Assembly (NCBI GenBank): GCA_964404165.1
Contig: CAYOIZ010000008.1
Span: 62,001-126,000, forward strand
DNA length: 64,000 nucleotides
Direction of reading: 5' to 3'
Origin: DASYLJ01 sp964404165
Lineage (GTDB): Bacteria > Desulfobacterota > Binatia > DP-6
The translations under genes and the position numbers were made by a program. The notes beneath the pieces were generated by a model that ran no database searches, had not been told where the DNA came from, and saw only the letters and a program-made list of their open reading frames with translations. Positions within the stretch are counted from its first letter, which is position 1. Every line of letters begins with the position of its first letter. Below are positions 45,116 through 54,285 of this stretch, piece after piece.

Positions 45116-46402
45116 GTGCCGCCGTCTGAGGCCCGCACGTTGGCGCGGCCCGCAGGCGCCGCCGCCCCCCGTGTCTTCCACGGCTGGTACATCGTCCTCA
45201 CCGCCTTCGTCTGCCACGCCGTCAACGTCGGCCTCATGTTCTACGCCTGGAGCGTGTTCCTCACGCCGCTCGCCGCCGCGTTCGGGAGCCGGGCGCGCGT
45301 CGCCGGCGCGTACTCCCTGACGCAGTTCGCGTGCGCGGCGTACGGTCTCCTCGTCGGTCGCATCGTCGACATGCACGGGGCCCGTCGTGTCGAGGTGATC
45401 GGCGCGATCGCCCTCGCGACCGGGTTCGCGGCGCTGTCCTTCGCCGACTCGCTGCCCATGCTCTACCTCTGCATGGCCGGACCGGTGGCGCTCGGGTCCG
45501 TCTGTATCGGCGCGCTCCCGAACAACGCCGCGGTCGCGCGCTGGTTCGTGGCGCATCGCGGACGGGCGCTCGGGATCGCGACGGCGGGCATCTCGGCGGG
45601 TGGCATCGTCCTGGCACCGCTCGCCCAGTACCTGATCGAGCATGGGGGCTGGCGCTTCGCCTACCGTGTGCTCGCGCTGCTGGTGCTCGTCCTCGTGCTG
45701 CCGCCCGTGCTCGCCTTCATGCGCCGCGATCCGGCGGATCTCGGACTCCTCCCCGACGGTCGTCCCGCCCCGGCGGGCGCCGGGGCGGCCAGCCTCGAGG
45801 CGGTCGAGCGCGAGATCGAGCGCTCCGTGCGGCCCGACGTGGCCGTGCGGCAGGCGAGCTTCTGGCTGCTGGCCCTGGCCTTCGGCCTCACCATGGCCGG
45901 CCTGGCGGGCGTGCTCCTCTACCAGATTCCGCTCCTCATCGACCGCGGCATGCCGCCGACACAGGCGTCGTGGGTGCTCGGCGCAACCGCCGCGATGGGT
46001 GTCGTCGGCAAGCTCGGCTTCGGGGCGCTGCTCGATCGCTACGACCAGCGCCGGGTCGCCGCCGTCTGCTTCGTCCTCCAGGCGGCGGGAGTGCTGCTCT
46101 TGTGGCAGACGACGAGCACGCCGGCGCTGGTCTGCTACGTGATCCTCTACGGCTACAGCATGGGCGGCAACGCCACCTTGATGGCGAGCCTGACGGCGCA
46201 GGTGTTCGGTCGCGTGCACTACGGCGCGATCTCGGGCCGCATGACGCCGTTCGTGGTGATGGCGCAGGCGATCGGGGTGCCGGCCACCGGCTGGCTGCGC
46301 GACGTCACCGGCGGCTTCGATGCGGCGCTCGCGTCGATCATCGTCGCGGCGCTCGTCGCGGCGGGGGTGGTGCTGCAGGTGCGTCTGCCGGCGCATCGGT
46401 AA
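45116..46402 (+). CDS. MFS transporter, OFA/monocarboxylate type
   Basis: About 428 residues from a GTG at 45116; the start is uncertain because the frame is open upstream. Twelve membrane helices are expected: the first begins FHGWYIVLTAFVCHAVNVGLMFY. The MFS motif between helices 2 and 3 appears as GRIVDMHGARRVE, and a second copy as GALLDRYDQRR. The WYIV start and ARWFVAHRGRALGIATAG resemble oxalate-formate and monocarboxylate carriers. It may import the substrate of the acyl-CoA dehydrogenases encoded next. Confidence 0.88.
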   Translation: MPPSEARTLARPAGAAAPRVFHGWYIVLTAFVCHAVNVGLMFYAWSVFLTPLAAAFGSRARVAGAYSLTQFACAAYGLLVGRIVDMHGARRVEVIGAIALATGFAALSFADSLPMLYLCMAGPVALGSVCIGALPNNAAVARWFVAHRGRALGIATAGISAGGIVLAPLAQYLIEHGGWRFAYRVLALLVLVLVLPPVLAFMRRDPADLGLLPDGRPAPAGAGAASLEAVEREIERSVRPDVAVRQASFWLLALAFGLTMAGLAGVLLYQIPLLIDRGMPPTQASWVLGATAAMGVVGKLGFGALLDRYDQRRVAAVCFVLQAAGVLLLWQTTSTPALVCYVILYGYSMGGNATLMASLTAQVFGRVHYGAISGRMTPFVVMAQAIGVPATGWLRDVTGGFDAALASIIVAALVAAGVVLQVRLPAHR

Positions 46403-46458
46403 TCGAGCGCTCGTTCGGCTTGCGTGCCCGAACGGCATCGCGTATCCGTTCCGCCCGC

Positions 46459-47628
46459 ATGCGCTACGAGTACACGCCCGAGCAGGTGGCGTGGCGCGAC
46501 GAGGTCCGCGCCTTCTGTGCGCGTCACGTCAGCGACGCGCTGCGCGCCGAGATGCGGCAGGCCGGCAACGAGGGCGACGGGCCGCTCGCGAAGGCGTTCC
46601 ATCGGCAGCTCTTCGACAAGGGCTGGTGGGGTGTCGGCTGGCCGCGTGACTTCGGCGGCATGGGGAAGAACGCCGTCGAGCAGTACATCTTCATCGAGGA
46701 GATGCAGGCGGCAGGCGCGCCGGCGATGAACCTGTCCATCACCTCCGTGGCGCCGACGATCCTGCGCGAGGGCACCGAGGAGCAGAAGGCGCGCTGGCTG
46801 CAGCCCATCCTCCACGGCGAGGTCGACTTCGCAGTGGCGTACTCCGAGTCGGCCGCCGGCACCGACCTCGCCGCGCTGACGACGAAGGCCGAGCTCGACG
46901 GCGACGAGTGGGTCATCAACGGCCAGAAGATGTGGAACACCGGCGCGCACACGGCGACGCACAACTGGGTGGCCGTGCGCACCGAGCCGGACGCGCGCAA
47001 GCACCAGGGCATCTCGATGATCATCGTCCCGATGGACACGCCCGGGATCGAGGTGCAGGGCATCTGGACGATGTCGGACATCCGCACCAACGCGGTGTTC
47101 TTCGACAACGTCCGCGTGCCGCGCGATCACCTGATCGGCGCCCGCGGCATGGGCTTCTACTACGCGATGATGGCGCTCGACTTCGAGCGTATCCAGCTCG
47201 GCTGCGCCGGCATGCTGCAGCGCCTGCTGGCGGAGCTGAAGACGTTCGTGCGGCGCACGAAGCGCGACGGCCGCGTGCTCGGCAGCATCCCCTGGGTGCG
47301 ACGCGCCATGGCCGATCTCGAGATGCGCGTCGAGGTGGGCCGGCAGGTGGGGCTGCTCAACGCCTGGCTGATCGACCAGGGCGTCGTCCCCACCAAGGAA
47401 GGTTCGATCGCCAAGATCTACGTCAGCGAGCTCAACGCCCACTTTGCCAGCACCGGCATGGACATCCTCGGGCTCGCCGGCCAGATGGGCGCCGACGAGG
47501 CGGCGCCGCTGCACGGCCGGCTGCAGTGGCTCTACACCATCGCGCCGCTGCAGCGCTTCGGCGGCGGTACGAACGAGATCCAGCGCATCATCATCGCCCA
47601 GCGCGGGCTGGGCATGCCGAGGAAGTAG
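46459..47628 (+). CDS. Acyl-CoA dehydrogenase (large subunit-like)
   Basis: 389 residues. N-terminal helices (YTPEQVAWRDEVRAFC), the FAD/substrate region VAYSESAAGTDLAALTTKAE and GQKMWNTGAHTATHNW, DNVRVPRDHLIG, and the C-terminal FGGGTNEIQRIIIAQRGLG. It oxidises an acyl-CoA to the enoyl-CoA with FAD. It ends four bases before a second, divergent acyl-CoA dehydrogenase gene, a pattern seen for heteromeric enzymes acting on bulky substrates. Confidence 0.93.
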   Translation: MRYEYTPEQVAWRDEVRAFCARHVSDALRAEMRQAGNEGDGPLAKAFHRQLFDKGWWGVGWPRDFGGMGKNAVEQYIFIEEMQAAGAPAMNLSITSVAPTILREGTEEQKARWLQPILHGEVDFAVAYSESAAGTDLAALTTKAELDGDEWVINGQKMWNTGAHTATHNWVAVRTEPDARKHQGISMIIVPMDTPGIEVQGIWTMSDIRTNAVFFDNVRVPRDHLIGARGMGFYYAMMALDFERIQLGCAGMLQRLLAELKTFVRRTKRDGRVLGSIPWVRRAMADLEMRVEVGRQVGLLNAWLIDQGVVPTKEGSIAKIYVSELNAHFASTGMDILGLAGQMGADEAAPLHGRLQWLYTIAPLQRFGGGTNEIQRIIIAQRGLGMPRK

Positions 47629-47632
47629 CGTC

Positions 47633-48754
47633 ATGCATCTCGCACCCACCGACGAGCAGCAGGCGATCGCGCAGGAGGCGCGCCGCTTCCTCACCGCGCA
47701 GTGCACGCGCGAGCGGCGTCTGGCGTGGGACGCGCTGCCCGCCGGCCACGACGACGCCTTCTGGCGCGACGTCGCCGCCCTCGGCTGGCTCGGATTCGGG
47801 TTGCCGGAGGGCGTGGGCGGGCAGGGTGCCTCGTTGGCCGACCTCGGCCTGCTCGTCGAGGAGTGCGGCCGCGCGGTGGCGCCCTTCGGCGTCTTCGCCG
47901 CGATCGCCGGTGGGCTGGCACTGCAGGCGCTCGGCACGCCGGCGCAGCGCCGGGCGTGGCTGCCGCGCGTCGCTCGCGGCGAGACGCTGGTGACGCTCGC
48001 CACCGACGAGCTCGCCGCCGTCGCCGACCCGGCATGCTTCGCCACCGTGCTGTCGCGCCGCGGGAAGCAGCTCCGGCTCGACGGCGAGAAGCGCTTCGTC
48101 CTCCAGGGGGTGACGGCGGGCGCGTTCCTCGTAGCCGCACGCGACGGTCGCGGCACCACGGTCGTGCTCGTGCCCGCGGAGACGCCGGGGGTCACCGTCA
48201 CGCCCAGCAGCACGCTCGCGAAGGATCGGCAGAGCACGGTGCGGTTTCGTAACGTCGCCCTGCCCGTTACGGCGACCTGTGGCGCCCCGCGTACGGCGTG
48301 GCCCCGGCTCGGGCGCGTGCGACGCACGCTGGCGGCGCTGCTCTGCGCCGATCTCGCCGGCGGCGCCGACGCCGTCCTCGAGATGACCGTGCGCTACACC
48401 GGCGAGCGCGAGCAGTTCGGGTCCAAGCTGGCGACGTTCCCGGCCGTGCAGCAGATGGTGGCGAACATGGCCGTCGATCTCGAAGGGGCGCGCCACGTCG
48501 CACGCCAGGCGCTGTGGCGGCTCGCGGAGGGACGGCCGGCGGCGCGCGAGGTCGCCATCGCCAAGGCGTGGACGGGGCGCATCTACCGCGACATCACCCT
48601 CATGGCGCATCAGCTGCACGGCGGTGCCGGGTACGTCGTCGAGCACGAGCTGCACCGGCACTCGTTGCGCGCCAAGCAAGCCGAGCTACTCTTCGGCGGG
48701 ACCGAGGAATGGCTCGACGATCTCGCCGATCAGATGAAGCTGGCCCCCGCCTAG
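47633..48754 (+). CDS. Acyl-CoA dehydrogenase (second subunit-like)
   Basis: 373 residues. Recognisable N-terminal domain (TDEQQAIAQEARRFL, FGLPEGVGGQGASLADLGLLVEECGRAVAP) and C-terminal domain (TVRYTGEREQFGSKLATFPAVQQMVANMAVDLE, HQLHGGAGYVVEHELHRH). The middle beta domain is reduced and lacks the FAD-contact signature seen in its neighbour, consistent with a partner subunit. The stop shares one base with the next gene's GTG. Confidence 0.88.
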   Translation: MHLAPTDEQQAIAQEARRFLTAQCTRERRLAWDALPAGHDDAFWRDVAALGWLGFGLPEGVGGQGASLADLGLLVEECGRAVAPFGVFAAIAGGLALQALGTPAQRRAWLPRVARGETLVTLATDELAAVADPACFATVLSRRGKQLRLDGEKRFVLQGVTAGAFLVAARDGRGTTVVLVPAETPGVTVTPSSTLAKDRQSTVRFRNVALPVTATCGAPRTAWPRLGRVRRTLAALLCADLAGGADAVLEMTVRYTGEREQFGSKLATFPAVQQMVANMAVDLEGARHVARQALWRLAEGRPAAREVAIAKAWTGRIYRDITLMAHQLHGGAGYVVEHELHRHSLRAKQAELLFGGTEEWLDDLADQMKLAPA

Positions 48755-50421
48755 TGGGTGCCGCCGGAATGGCGCTCGCCCTGCTGGCGGCGCTGGTGTC
48801 CCCCGCCGCTGCCCGGTCGACCGCCAGTGGCATCGTCGCCACCACCGTCGTCTCCGGGCTCCGCGAGCCGACGGCGCTCGCCATCCTGCCCGATGCGCGA
48901 CTCGTCGTGCTGGAGAAGAACGGCACGGTGCGCCTGTGGACGCCGTCGCGTGGGCTGCTGCCGTCCCCGATCCTGACGCTGCCGACGTGCACGGTATCCG
49001 AGATGGGACTGCTGGGCGTGGTCGCCGACCCCGCGTTCGCGAGCAACGGCTACCTCTACCTGTACGTCACGAACCCGCCGGGCGGCGATCCGCGCCGCTG
49101 CGCCGAGGGCTCCCAGGCGGGACGACGCAACCGCGTCGTGCGCGTCACGCTCGCCGGCGACACCGTCGATCCAGCGTCGCTGGTGGTGCTGCTCGACGGC
49201 ATCCGCACCGACAACACCAACCACGACGGCGGCGGCCTGCGCATCGGGCCCGACGGCGCGCTCTACGTCGGCGTCGGCGACACGGGGATCGGCGACGGCG
49301 GTCCGCCCGGCGCCTCGACGAATCCGTACGCGCACGACCTCGGCAGCCTCGAGGGCAAGATCCTGCGCCTGGCGCTCGACGGCGCGCCGGCACCGGGCAA
49401 TCCGTTCCTCGGCACCGGTGGTGCCGCCGACTACGTCTACGCCTACGGGTTCCGCAATCCGTTTCGCTTCGACTTCGATCCGCAGACGGGCCTGCTCTGG
49501 GTCGGCGACGTCGGCCAGGACGCGTTCGAGGAGATCGACGTCGTCGAGCCGGGCGACGATCTCGGCTGGCCGCGCTGCGAAGCCCGCGAGCCCGCCGACG
49601 AGTGCCCGGGCAACAGCGTTCCACCCGTGTACGTGTACTCGCATCAGGATGACGAGGCCTCGGTGACGGGCGGCACCTTCGACGCCAGCGGCGCCTACGT
49701 CTTCGCCGATTTCGTGTTCGACCTGGTCTGGCGCCTCGGGCTCACGGCCGATCGTCGCGACGTCGTCGGCCCGCCCGAGGTGTTGGTGCGGAACGCCGGC
49801 GGGCCCTCCGACTTCCAGCGCGGACCGGACGGGGCGGTGTGGTACGTCGCGTATCTCGCGGGTGAGGTCGTGCGGCTGGCCGCGGGTGACGATGGGCCGT
49901 CGGCAAAATGCACCGCCGCCGTGGGGCGCGTGGCCGCGGTGGCGATGTCGCGCGCCGCGCGCGAAGCGATCCGCTGTGCCCGTGGCGGCACGAGGGTCTG
50001 CGAGCTGCGTGCGTCCACACCACGGCGGCTGCGTCGTCGCCTGGCGCGGACCTGTGGATCGCTGCCACCGGCGGCGACGTGCGGAGATCTCCAGTGCGTG
50101 ACGTGCGGCACGGCGGACGCGCTGGCCGACTGCGTCGCCGCGCGCGGCGTCGAGCTGGCCTCGACGATCCTGACGCAGACCGCGGGGGCGGGGCGCTGCG
50201 AACGCGCGACCCGACGCGCCATGCTGCGGGCGACGTCGGCGCGGCTCAGGACGGGCGTGGTGACGTCGCTGCGCGGCCTCGGTCGCGCATGTCGCACGCC
50301 GTCCGTGGGGCTCTGCAGCGCCTTCGGCTGTGCGACGTGCGGGAGCGGCGACGAGCTCGGCGAGTGCGTCACGCCATTCGTCGACGAGTTCGTGGAGCGT
50401 TTCGTCGGCGATCCGGGTTGA
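48754..50421 (+). CDS. Secreted glucose/sorbosone-dehydrogenase-like protein with duplicated Cys tail
   Basis: 555 residues from GTG 48754 (ATG 48769 is the alternative). A signal peptide (MALALLAALVSPAAARS) precedes a six-bladed beta-propeller of the GSDH/PQQ type: VSGLREPTALAILPDARLVVLEKNG, GLLGVVADPAFASNGYLYLYVT, NHDGGGLRIGPDGALYVGVGD, YAYGFRNPFRFDFDPQTG, WVGDVGQDAFEEID. After residue 385 comes a Cys-rich tail with two related units, each with C-x3-C-x2-C-G-x2-D-x-L-x2-C. Periplasmic sugar or aldose oxidation is likely; PQQ dependence is inferred. Confidence 0.85.
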   Translation: MGAAGMALALLAALVSPAAARSTASGIVATTVVSGLREPTALAILPDARLVVLEKNGTVRLWTPSRGLLPSPILTLPTCTVSEMGLLGVVADPAFASNGYLYLYVTNPPGGDPRRCAEGSQAGRRNRVVRVTLAGDTVDPASLVVLLDGIRTDNTNHDGGGLRIGPDGALYVGVGDTGIGDGGPPGASTNPYAHDLGSLEGKILRLALDGAPAPGNPFLGTGGAADYVYAYGFRNPFRFDFDPQTGLLWVGDVGQDAFEEIDVVEPGDDLGWPRCEAREPADECPGNSVPPVYVYSHQDDEASVTGGTFDASGAYVFADFVFDLVWRLGLTADRRDVVGPPEVLVRNAGGPSDFQRGPDGAVWYVAYLAGEVVRLAAGDDGPSAKCTAAVGRVAAVAMSRAAREAIRCARGGTRVCELRASTPRRLRRRLARTCGSLPPAATCGDLQCVTCGTADALADCVAARGVELASTILTQTAGAGRCERATRRAMLRATSARLRTGVVTSLRGLGRACRTPSVGLCSAFGCATCGSGDELGECVTPFVDEFVERFVGDPG

Positions 50422-50461
50422 CGGCCCGCGCCACCGGTGCTCCAAGGCATGCGAGGCCACG

Positions 50462-51607
50462 ATGGTGCGCTCCGACGCGCTACTCGACCTGCTGGGGGTC
50501 GTCTACGACGCCGCCACCGATGCCGCGGGGTGGGAGCGCTGCCTCGCCGCGCTCGCCGATGCGCTGCATTGTCCCGCCGTCGGCCTGTTCCCGATGGACC
50601 CGGTGTCGGCCTCCACGCGCATCACGCACAACGTCGGTCACGATCCTGCGGCCCTCGCGCAGTACGACGCGTACTATGGCCGGCCGGACGTCAACGTCTA
50701 CGCCGGCCAGGTCACGCCGGCGCATCTCGTCCCGGGCACGGTGCTGCGTGCCGACGACATCTGCAGCGACACCGCACTGCTGCGCACCGAATACTGGAGC
50801 GACTGGCTCCGACCGCAGGAGCTCGGCGCGGGTGGCTTCGGCATCCTGGCGTCGCCGGGCGGTGGGCTCCTGATCCTCAGCGTGGCGCGCTCGCGGCACA
50901 TCGGACGGCTCGAGTCCGACGAGGTCGGCCTCCTGCGCGCGGTCCTGCCGCATCTGCAGCGCGCGCTCGAGGTCCAGGAGCGGCTCGAACGCCTGCGGGC
51001 CGACGGCGAGGCCGCCGTCGTGGCCCTCGATCATCTGCCGTCTGGGGTGATCCTGCTCGACGAGTGCGGTCATCCGCTGCTGATCAATCGCCGGGCGCGC
51101 GCGCTGCTCGACGCCGGCGACGGCCTGACCGTGTCGCGCGACGGCCTCGACGCACTCGACGAGGGCACGACGTCGCGCCTGCGACGCATGATCGGCGCGG
51201 CGGTGGACACCAACCAGGGACACGCGTTGGACGGGGGAGACGCGTTGTCGCTGCCCCGGCGTGGCGCCACGCCGCCCCTGCAGGTCCTGGTGACGCCGGT
51301 CGGGCGCCATCGCTACCGCATCGGGGCACAGTTCGCCGCAGCGGCCGTCTTCGTCGGCGATCCCACCCGCGTCATCGAGGCTCCACCGGCCGTGCTGCGT
51401 CACCTCTACGGCCTGACGGCGGCCGAGGCATCGCTGGCGATGCTGCTGGTGAACGGTCGCAGCCCCGAGGAGGCGGCGGCCGAGCTCGGCGTCAGCATCC
51501 ACACCGTCCGGACGCAGCTGAAGCACGTGCTCGCCAAGACCGGCGCGCGCCGCCAGGCCGAGCTGATGCGCCTCTTCCTGCTCGGTCCGGCCGGGCTCGG
51601 GGCCTGA
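50462..51607 (+). CDS. LuxR-family transcriptional regulator
   Basis: 381 residues. The C-terminal HTH is clear: LYGLTAAEASLAMLLVNGRSPEEAAAELGVSIHTVRTQLKHVLAKTGARRQAEL. The N-terminal 290 residues hold a GAF/PAS-like sensor part (DLPSGVILLDECGHPLLINRRARALL) without a receiver. It is followed by the LLM oxidoreductase and transaminase genes, its possible targets. Confidence 0.88.
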   Translation: MVRSDALLDLLGVVYDAATDAAGWERCLAALADALHCPAVGLFPMDPVSASTRITHNVGHDPAALAQYDAYYGRPDVNVYAGQVTPAHLVPGTVLRADDICSDTALLRTEYWSDWLRPQELGAGGFGILASPGGGLLILSVARSRHIGRLESDEVGLLRAVLPHLQRALEVQERLERLRADGEAAVVALDHLPSGVILLDECGHPLLINRRARALLDAGDGLTVSRDGLDALDEGTTSRLRRMIGAAVDTNQGHALDGGDALSLPRRGATPPLQVLVTPVGRHRYRIGAQFAAAAVFVGDPTRVIEAPPAVLRHLYGLTAAEASLAMLLVNGRSPEEAAAELGVSIHTVRTQLKHVLAKTGARRQAELMRLFLLGPAGLGA

Positions 51608-51653
51608 GGCCCGACGGCTGGGACCATCGCGACGCGTGGTGTAGACCCACCCG

Positions 51654-52604
51654 ATGCGCTTCGGAATCCACGCCGGCCCGCAGGACTGCACCATGGACGA
51701 GCTGCGTCGCCTCTGGCGTATCGCGGACGAGCAGGGCTTCCACTGGTGCTCGGTCTGGGACCACCTCTACTCCGTTTCCGACCTGAGCAATCCGGCCAAA
51801 CCGGCCTTCGAAGGCGTATCGACGATGGCGGGGCTCGCGGCCTCGACGCGCACCGTCCGCGTCGGCTCGCTGGTGTTCTGCGTCGGCTACCGCAACGTCG
51901 GCGTGCTGGCGAAGGCCGCTGTCACCATCGACCACCTGAGCGGCGGTCGGTGCGAGCTCGGCCTCGGCGCGGGATGGAACGAGAACGAGTTCCGCGCCTT
52001 CGACGTGCCGTTCCTGCCCATCAAGGATCGGCTCGACGCGCTCGAGGAGAGCGCCATCGTGCTGCGCCGGCTGTTCGACGGCGAGCGCGTCACGTTCGCG
52101 GGCAAACAGATTCGCCTGACGGACGCGCTGTGCGAGCCCCGTCCCGTCCAGCCGCGCCTGCGCCTCTGGATCGGCGGACAGGGCGAGAAGCGGCTGCTGC
52201 GCATCGTCGCCCGTCACGCCGACGGCTGGAACGTGCCGTTCCTCTCGCCCGAGATCTGGAGCGCACGCAACGCGGTGCTCGATCAGTGGTGCGAGACGGA
52301 GCGGCGCGATCCGCGGGCCGTCATCCGCACCGTCAACGTCGGGCTCGCCATCGGCGAGGACGAGGCGCGCGTCCGTCATCAGGACGAGCAGCTGCAGAAG
52401 ATGTTCGGGGGCATGACCGACTGGGTACGTCCCGGGCATCTCATCGGCACCGCGTCGCAGGTCCGCGACCGCGTCGCCGAATACGAACGTGCCGGCGTGC
52501 AATGGCTGATCCTGGCGCTGCGAGCGCCCTTCGACTGGGCGGGCCTCGACCTCTTCATCCGCGAGGTCATGCCCGCATTCGCTGCAGGAGACTCCCCATG
52601 CTGA
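51654..52604 (+). CDS. LLM-class (luciferase-like) oxidoreductase, F420 type
   Basis: 316 residues. TIM-barrel of the luciferase-like family: RFGIHAGPQDCTMDELRRLWRIADEQGF, SVWDHLYSVSD, VRVGSLVFCVGYRNVGVLAKAAVTIDHLSGGRCELGLGAGWNENEF and the family end LILALRAPFDWAGLDLF. The DHLSGGR and GAGWNE motifs are typical of F420-dependent members; use of FMN cannot be excluded. The stop overlaps the transaminase start by seven bases. Confidence 0.9.
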   Translation: MRFGIHAGPQDCTMDELRRLWRIADEQGFHWCSVWDHLYSVSDLSNPAKPAFEGVSTMAGLAASTRTVRVGSLVFCVGYRNVGVLAKAAVTIDHLSGGRCELGLGAGWNENEFRAFDVPFLPIKDRLDALEESAIVLRRLFDGERVTFAGKQIRLTDALCEPRPVQPRLRLWIGGQGEKRLLRIVARHADGWNVPFLSPEIWSARNAVLDQWCETERRDPRAVIRTVNVGLAIGEDEARVRHQDEQLQKMFGGMTDWVRPGHLIGTASQVRDRVAEYERAGVQWLILALRAPFDWAGLDLFIREVMPAFAAGDSPC

Positions 52605-53467
52605 TCTGGATGGACGGCGCGCTGCGCCCGCGCGAAGAGGCCACCGTGTCCGTGTTCGATCACGGCCTGCTCTACGGTGACGGCGTGTTCGAGGGCATCC
52701 GCATCTACGACCGGCGCATCTTCCGGCTCGACCCGCATCTCGACCGGCTCTACGCGTCGGCGCGGGCCATCGCGCTCGACGTGCCGTTGGCGCGTCCGGA
52801 GCTGGTCGCCGCCATCGTCGAGACGATCCGCGCGAACGACACCGTCGACGGCTACATCCGGCTCGTGATCACGCGCGGCGTGGGCGACCTCGGCGTCGAT
52901 CCGTCCCGCTGCCCGCGTCCGTCGATGTTCATCATCGTCACCAACATCCAGCTCTATCCCGCCGAGCTGTACGCGAAGGGCATCGCGGTGATCACGTCGG
53001 CCACGCGGCAGGTGTCGCACGAGGCCGTCGATCCGCGCATCAAGTCGCTCAACTACCTGAAGAACGTGCTGGCGAAGATCGACGCCAGCCGTGCCGGCGC
53101 GCAGGAAGCCATCATGCTGAACGCGGAGGGCTTCATCGCCGAGTGCACCGGGGACAACCTCTTCCTGGTGCGTGCCGGCGAGCTGCTGACGCCGTCGCCG
53201 CACGACGGCGCGCTCGAAGGTGTGACCCGAGGTGCGATCCTCGAGCTGGCCGGTGAGGCGGGTGTGTATGCGCGCGAGGCGCGGCTGACGCGGTACGACG
53301 TGTACACGGCGGACGAATGCTTCGTCACCGGGACGGGCGCGGAGGTGATGCCGGTGGTGCAGGTCGACGGGCGGCTCATCGGGGACGGGAAGCCGGGGCC
53401 GCTGAGCCGTCGGTTCCAGGAAGCGTTCCATGCGCTGGCGCGGTCGGAGGGGGATCCCGTCTGGTGA
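52598..53467 (+). CDS. ilvE: Branched-chain/D-amino-acid-type class IV transaminase
   Basis: 289 residues. PLP fold type IV: VSVFDHGLLYGDGVFEGIRIYD, Arg in FRLDPHLDRLYASA, catalytic Lys in RIKSLNYLKNVLAK and the glutamate/threonine phosphate-binding segments NAEGFIAECTGDNLF and GVTRGAILELA. It transfers the amino group between branched-chain amino acids (or related) and 2-oxoglutarate; the exact substrate is not fixed by motifs. A long palindrome begins three bases after its stop. Confidence 0.9.
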   Translation: MLIWMDGALRPREEATVSVFDHGLLYGDGVFEGIRIYDRRIFRLDPHLDRLYASARAIALDVPLARPELVAAIVETIRANDTVDGYIRLVITRGVGDLGVDPSRCPRPSMFIIVTNIQLYPAELYAKGIAVITSATRQVSHEAVDPRIKSLNYLKNVLAKIDASRAGAQEAIMLNAEGFIAECTGDNLFLVRAGELLTPSPHDGALEGVTRGAILELAGEAGVYAREARLTRYDVYTADECFVTGTGAEVMPVVQVDGRLIGDGKPGPLSRRFQEAFHALARSEGDPVW

Positions 53468-53470
53468 TTC

Positions 53471-53615
53471 GGGGTGGTGCGGCGAGGGCGGACGCGGGGT
53501 ACCCCCGGCTGCGCGCGGCGTTCGCACGGCACCACTCCACCCCCTTTCCCCTCCGCGCGTGCTCTCGACGCGCTCGCTCGGGGGGACCCCGCGTCCACCC
53601 ACGCCGCGCCACCCC
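53471..53615. repeat. Long palindrome with conserved loop core, copy B
   Basis: Left arm 53471-53506 and right arm 53580-53615 are inverted repeats matching at 32 of 36 positions; the loop is 73 bases. The loop core 53522-53568 (plus strand) is almost the same as that of the palindrome at 20834-20975. The arm sequences of the two copies differ completely. It follows the ilvE stop by three bases and occupies most of a 236-base gap before the Uma2 gene. Confidence 0.9.
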
Positions 53616-53703
53616 ATGTGACGGCGGGTCGCCTCCGATCGCGTGGCTTTGGTGGTGTGGTCGTGAGCTTCCGCGTCGGTGGGCTCGGTGCTAGCTTCCG
53701 ACC

Positions 53704-54279
53704 ATGGCAGACTTCGCCCCTGCCGGCAGCCGGATCACCAGCGAGCAGTACTTCCATTTGGTCGATCACGGCGGGTTCGAACCCGACGATCGGGTCGAGC
53801 TGTTGGAAGGGGTGGTCGTCTCCGTGCCGCCGGCGAATCCGTTGCACGAGGCGGTGACCGACAAGGTCGCGCAGGCGCTGAAGGCAGCCGTCGGAGACCT
53901 GGCGGCCGTCCGTGTCGAGAAGTCCCTCCACCTCGGGCCCTACTCCACGCCGCACCCCGACGTGGCCGTCGTGCCGGGTATGCTCGACGACTACGTCGCT
54001 GCTCGACCGCGTACCGCGTTGCTCGTGGTCGAGGTGGCGGACAGCTCGCTCGCACAGGATCGCATCAGCAAGGCCGCGATCTACGCTGCTGCGGGAATTC
54101 CCGACTACTGGATCGTCGACCTGCGCCACGGCGTCGTGCGTGTCAGCCGAGCACCGGATCCTGCCGCGGCTCGCTATGCGCGCGTCGACCTCGTGCATCG
54201 CGGCGCACGCATCGCTCTCGTGGCGCTGCCCGGTATCTCCATCGCCGTCGACGACGTGCTGCCTCTCCCGCGCGCGTAG
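53704..54279 (+). CDS. Uma2-family endonuclease-like protein
   Basis: 191 residues, DUF820/Uma2 fold of the PD-(D/E)XK superfamily: RVELLEGVVVSVPPANPLHEAV, the acidic PDVAVVPG, VVEVADSSLAQDRISKAAIYAAAGIPDYWIVDL. The likely catalytic residues are Asp in PDVAVV and Glu-x-Ala in VVEVAD. Family function is unproven; a -10-like TAGCTT lies six bases before the ATG. Seven bases ahead of ligD. Confidence 0.9.
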   Translation: MADFAPAGSRITSEQYFHLVDHGGFEPDDRVELLEGVVVSVPPANPLHEAVTDKVAQALKAAVGDLAAVRVEKSLHLGPYSTPHPDVAVVPGMLDDYVAARPRTALLVVEVADSSLAQDRISKAAIYAAAGIPDYWIVDLRHGVVRVSRAPDPAAARYARVDLVHRGARIALVALPGISIAVDDVLPLPRA

Positions 54280-54285
54280 CGCCGC

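Noticed and set aside
53768..53785. T-arm-like GGTTCGAACCC
   Set aside because: No cloverleaf can be formed around it; it is coding sequence of the Uma2 gene.
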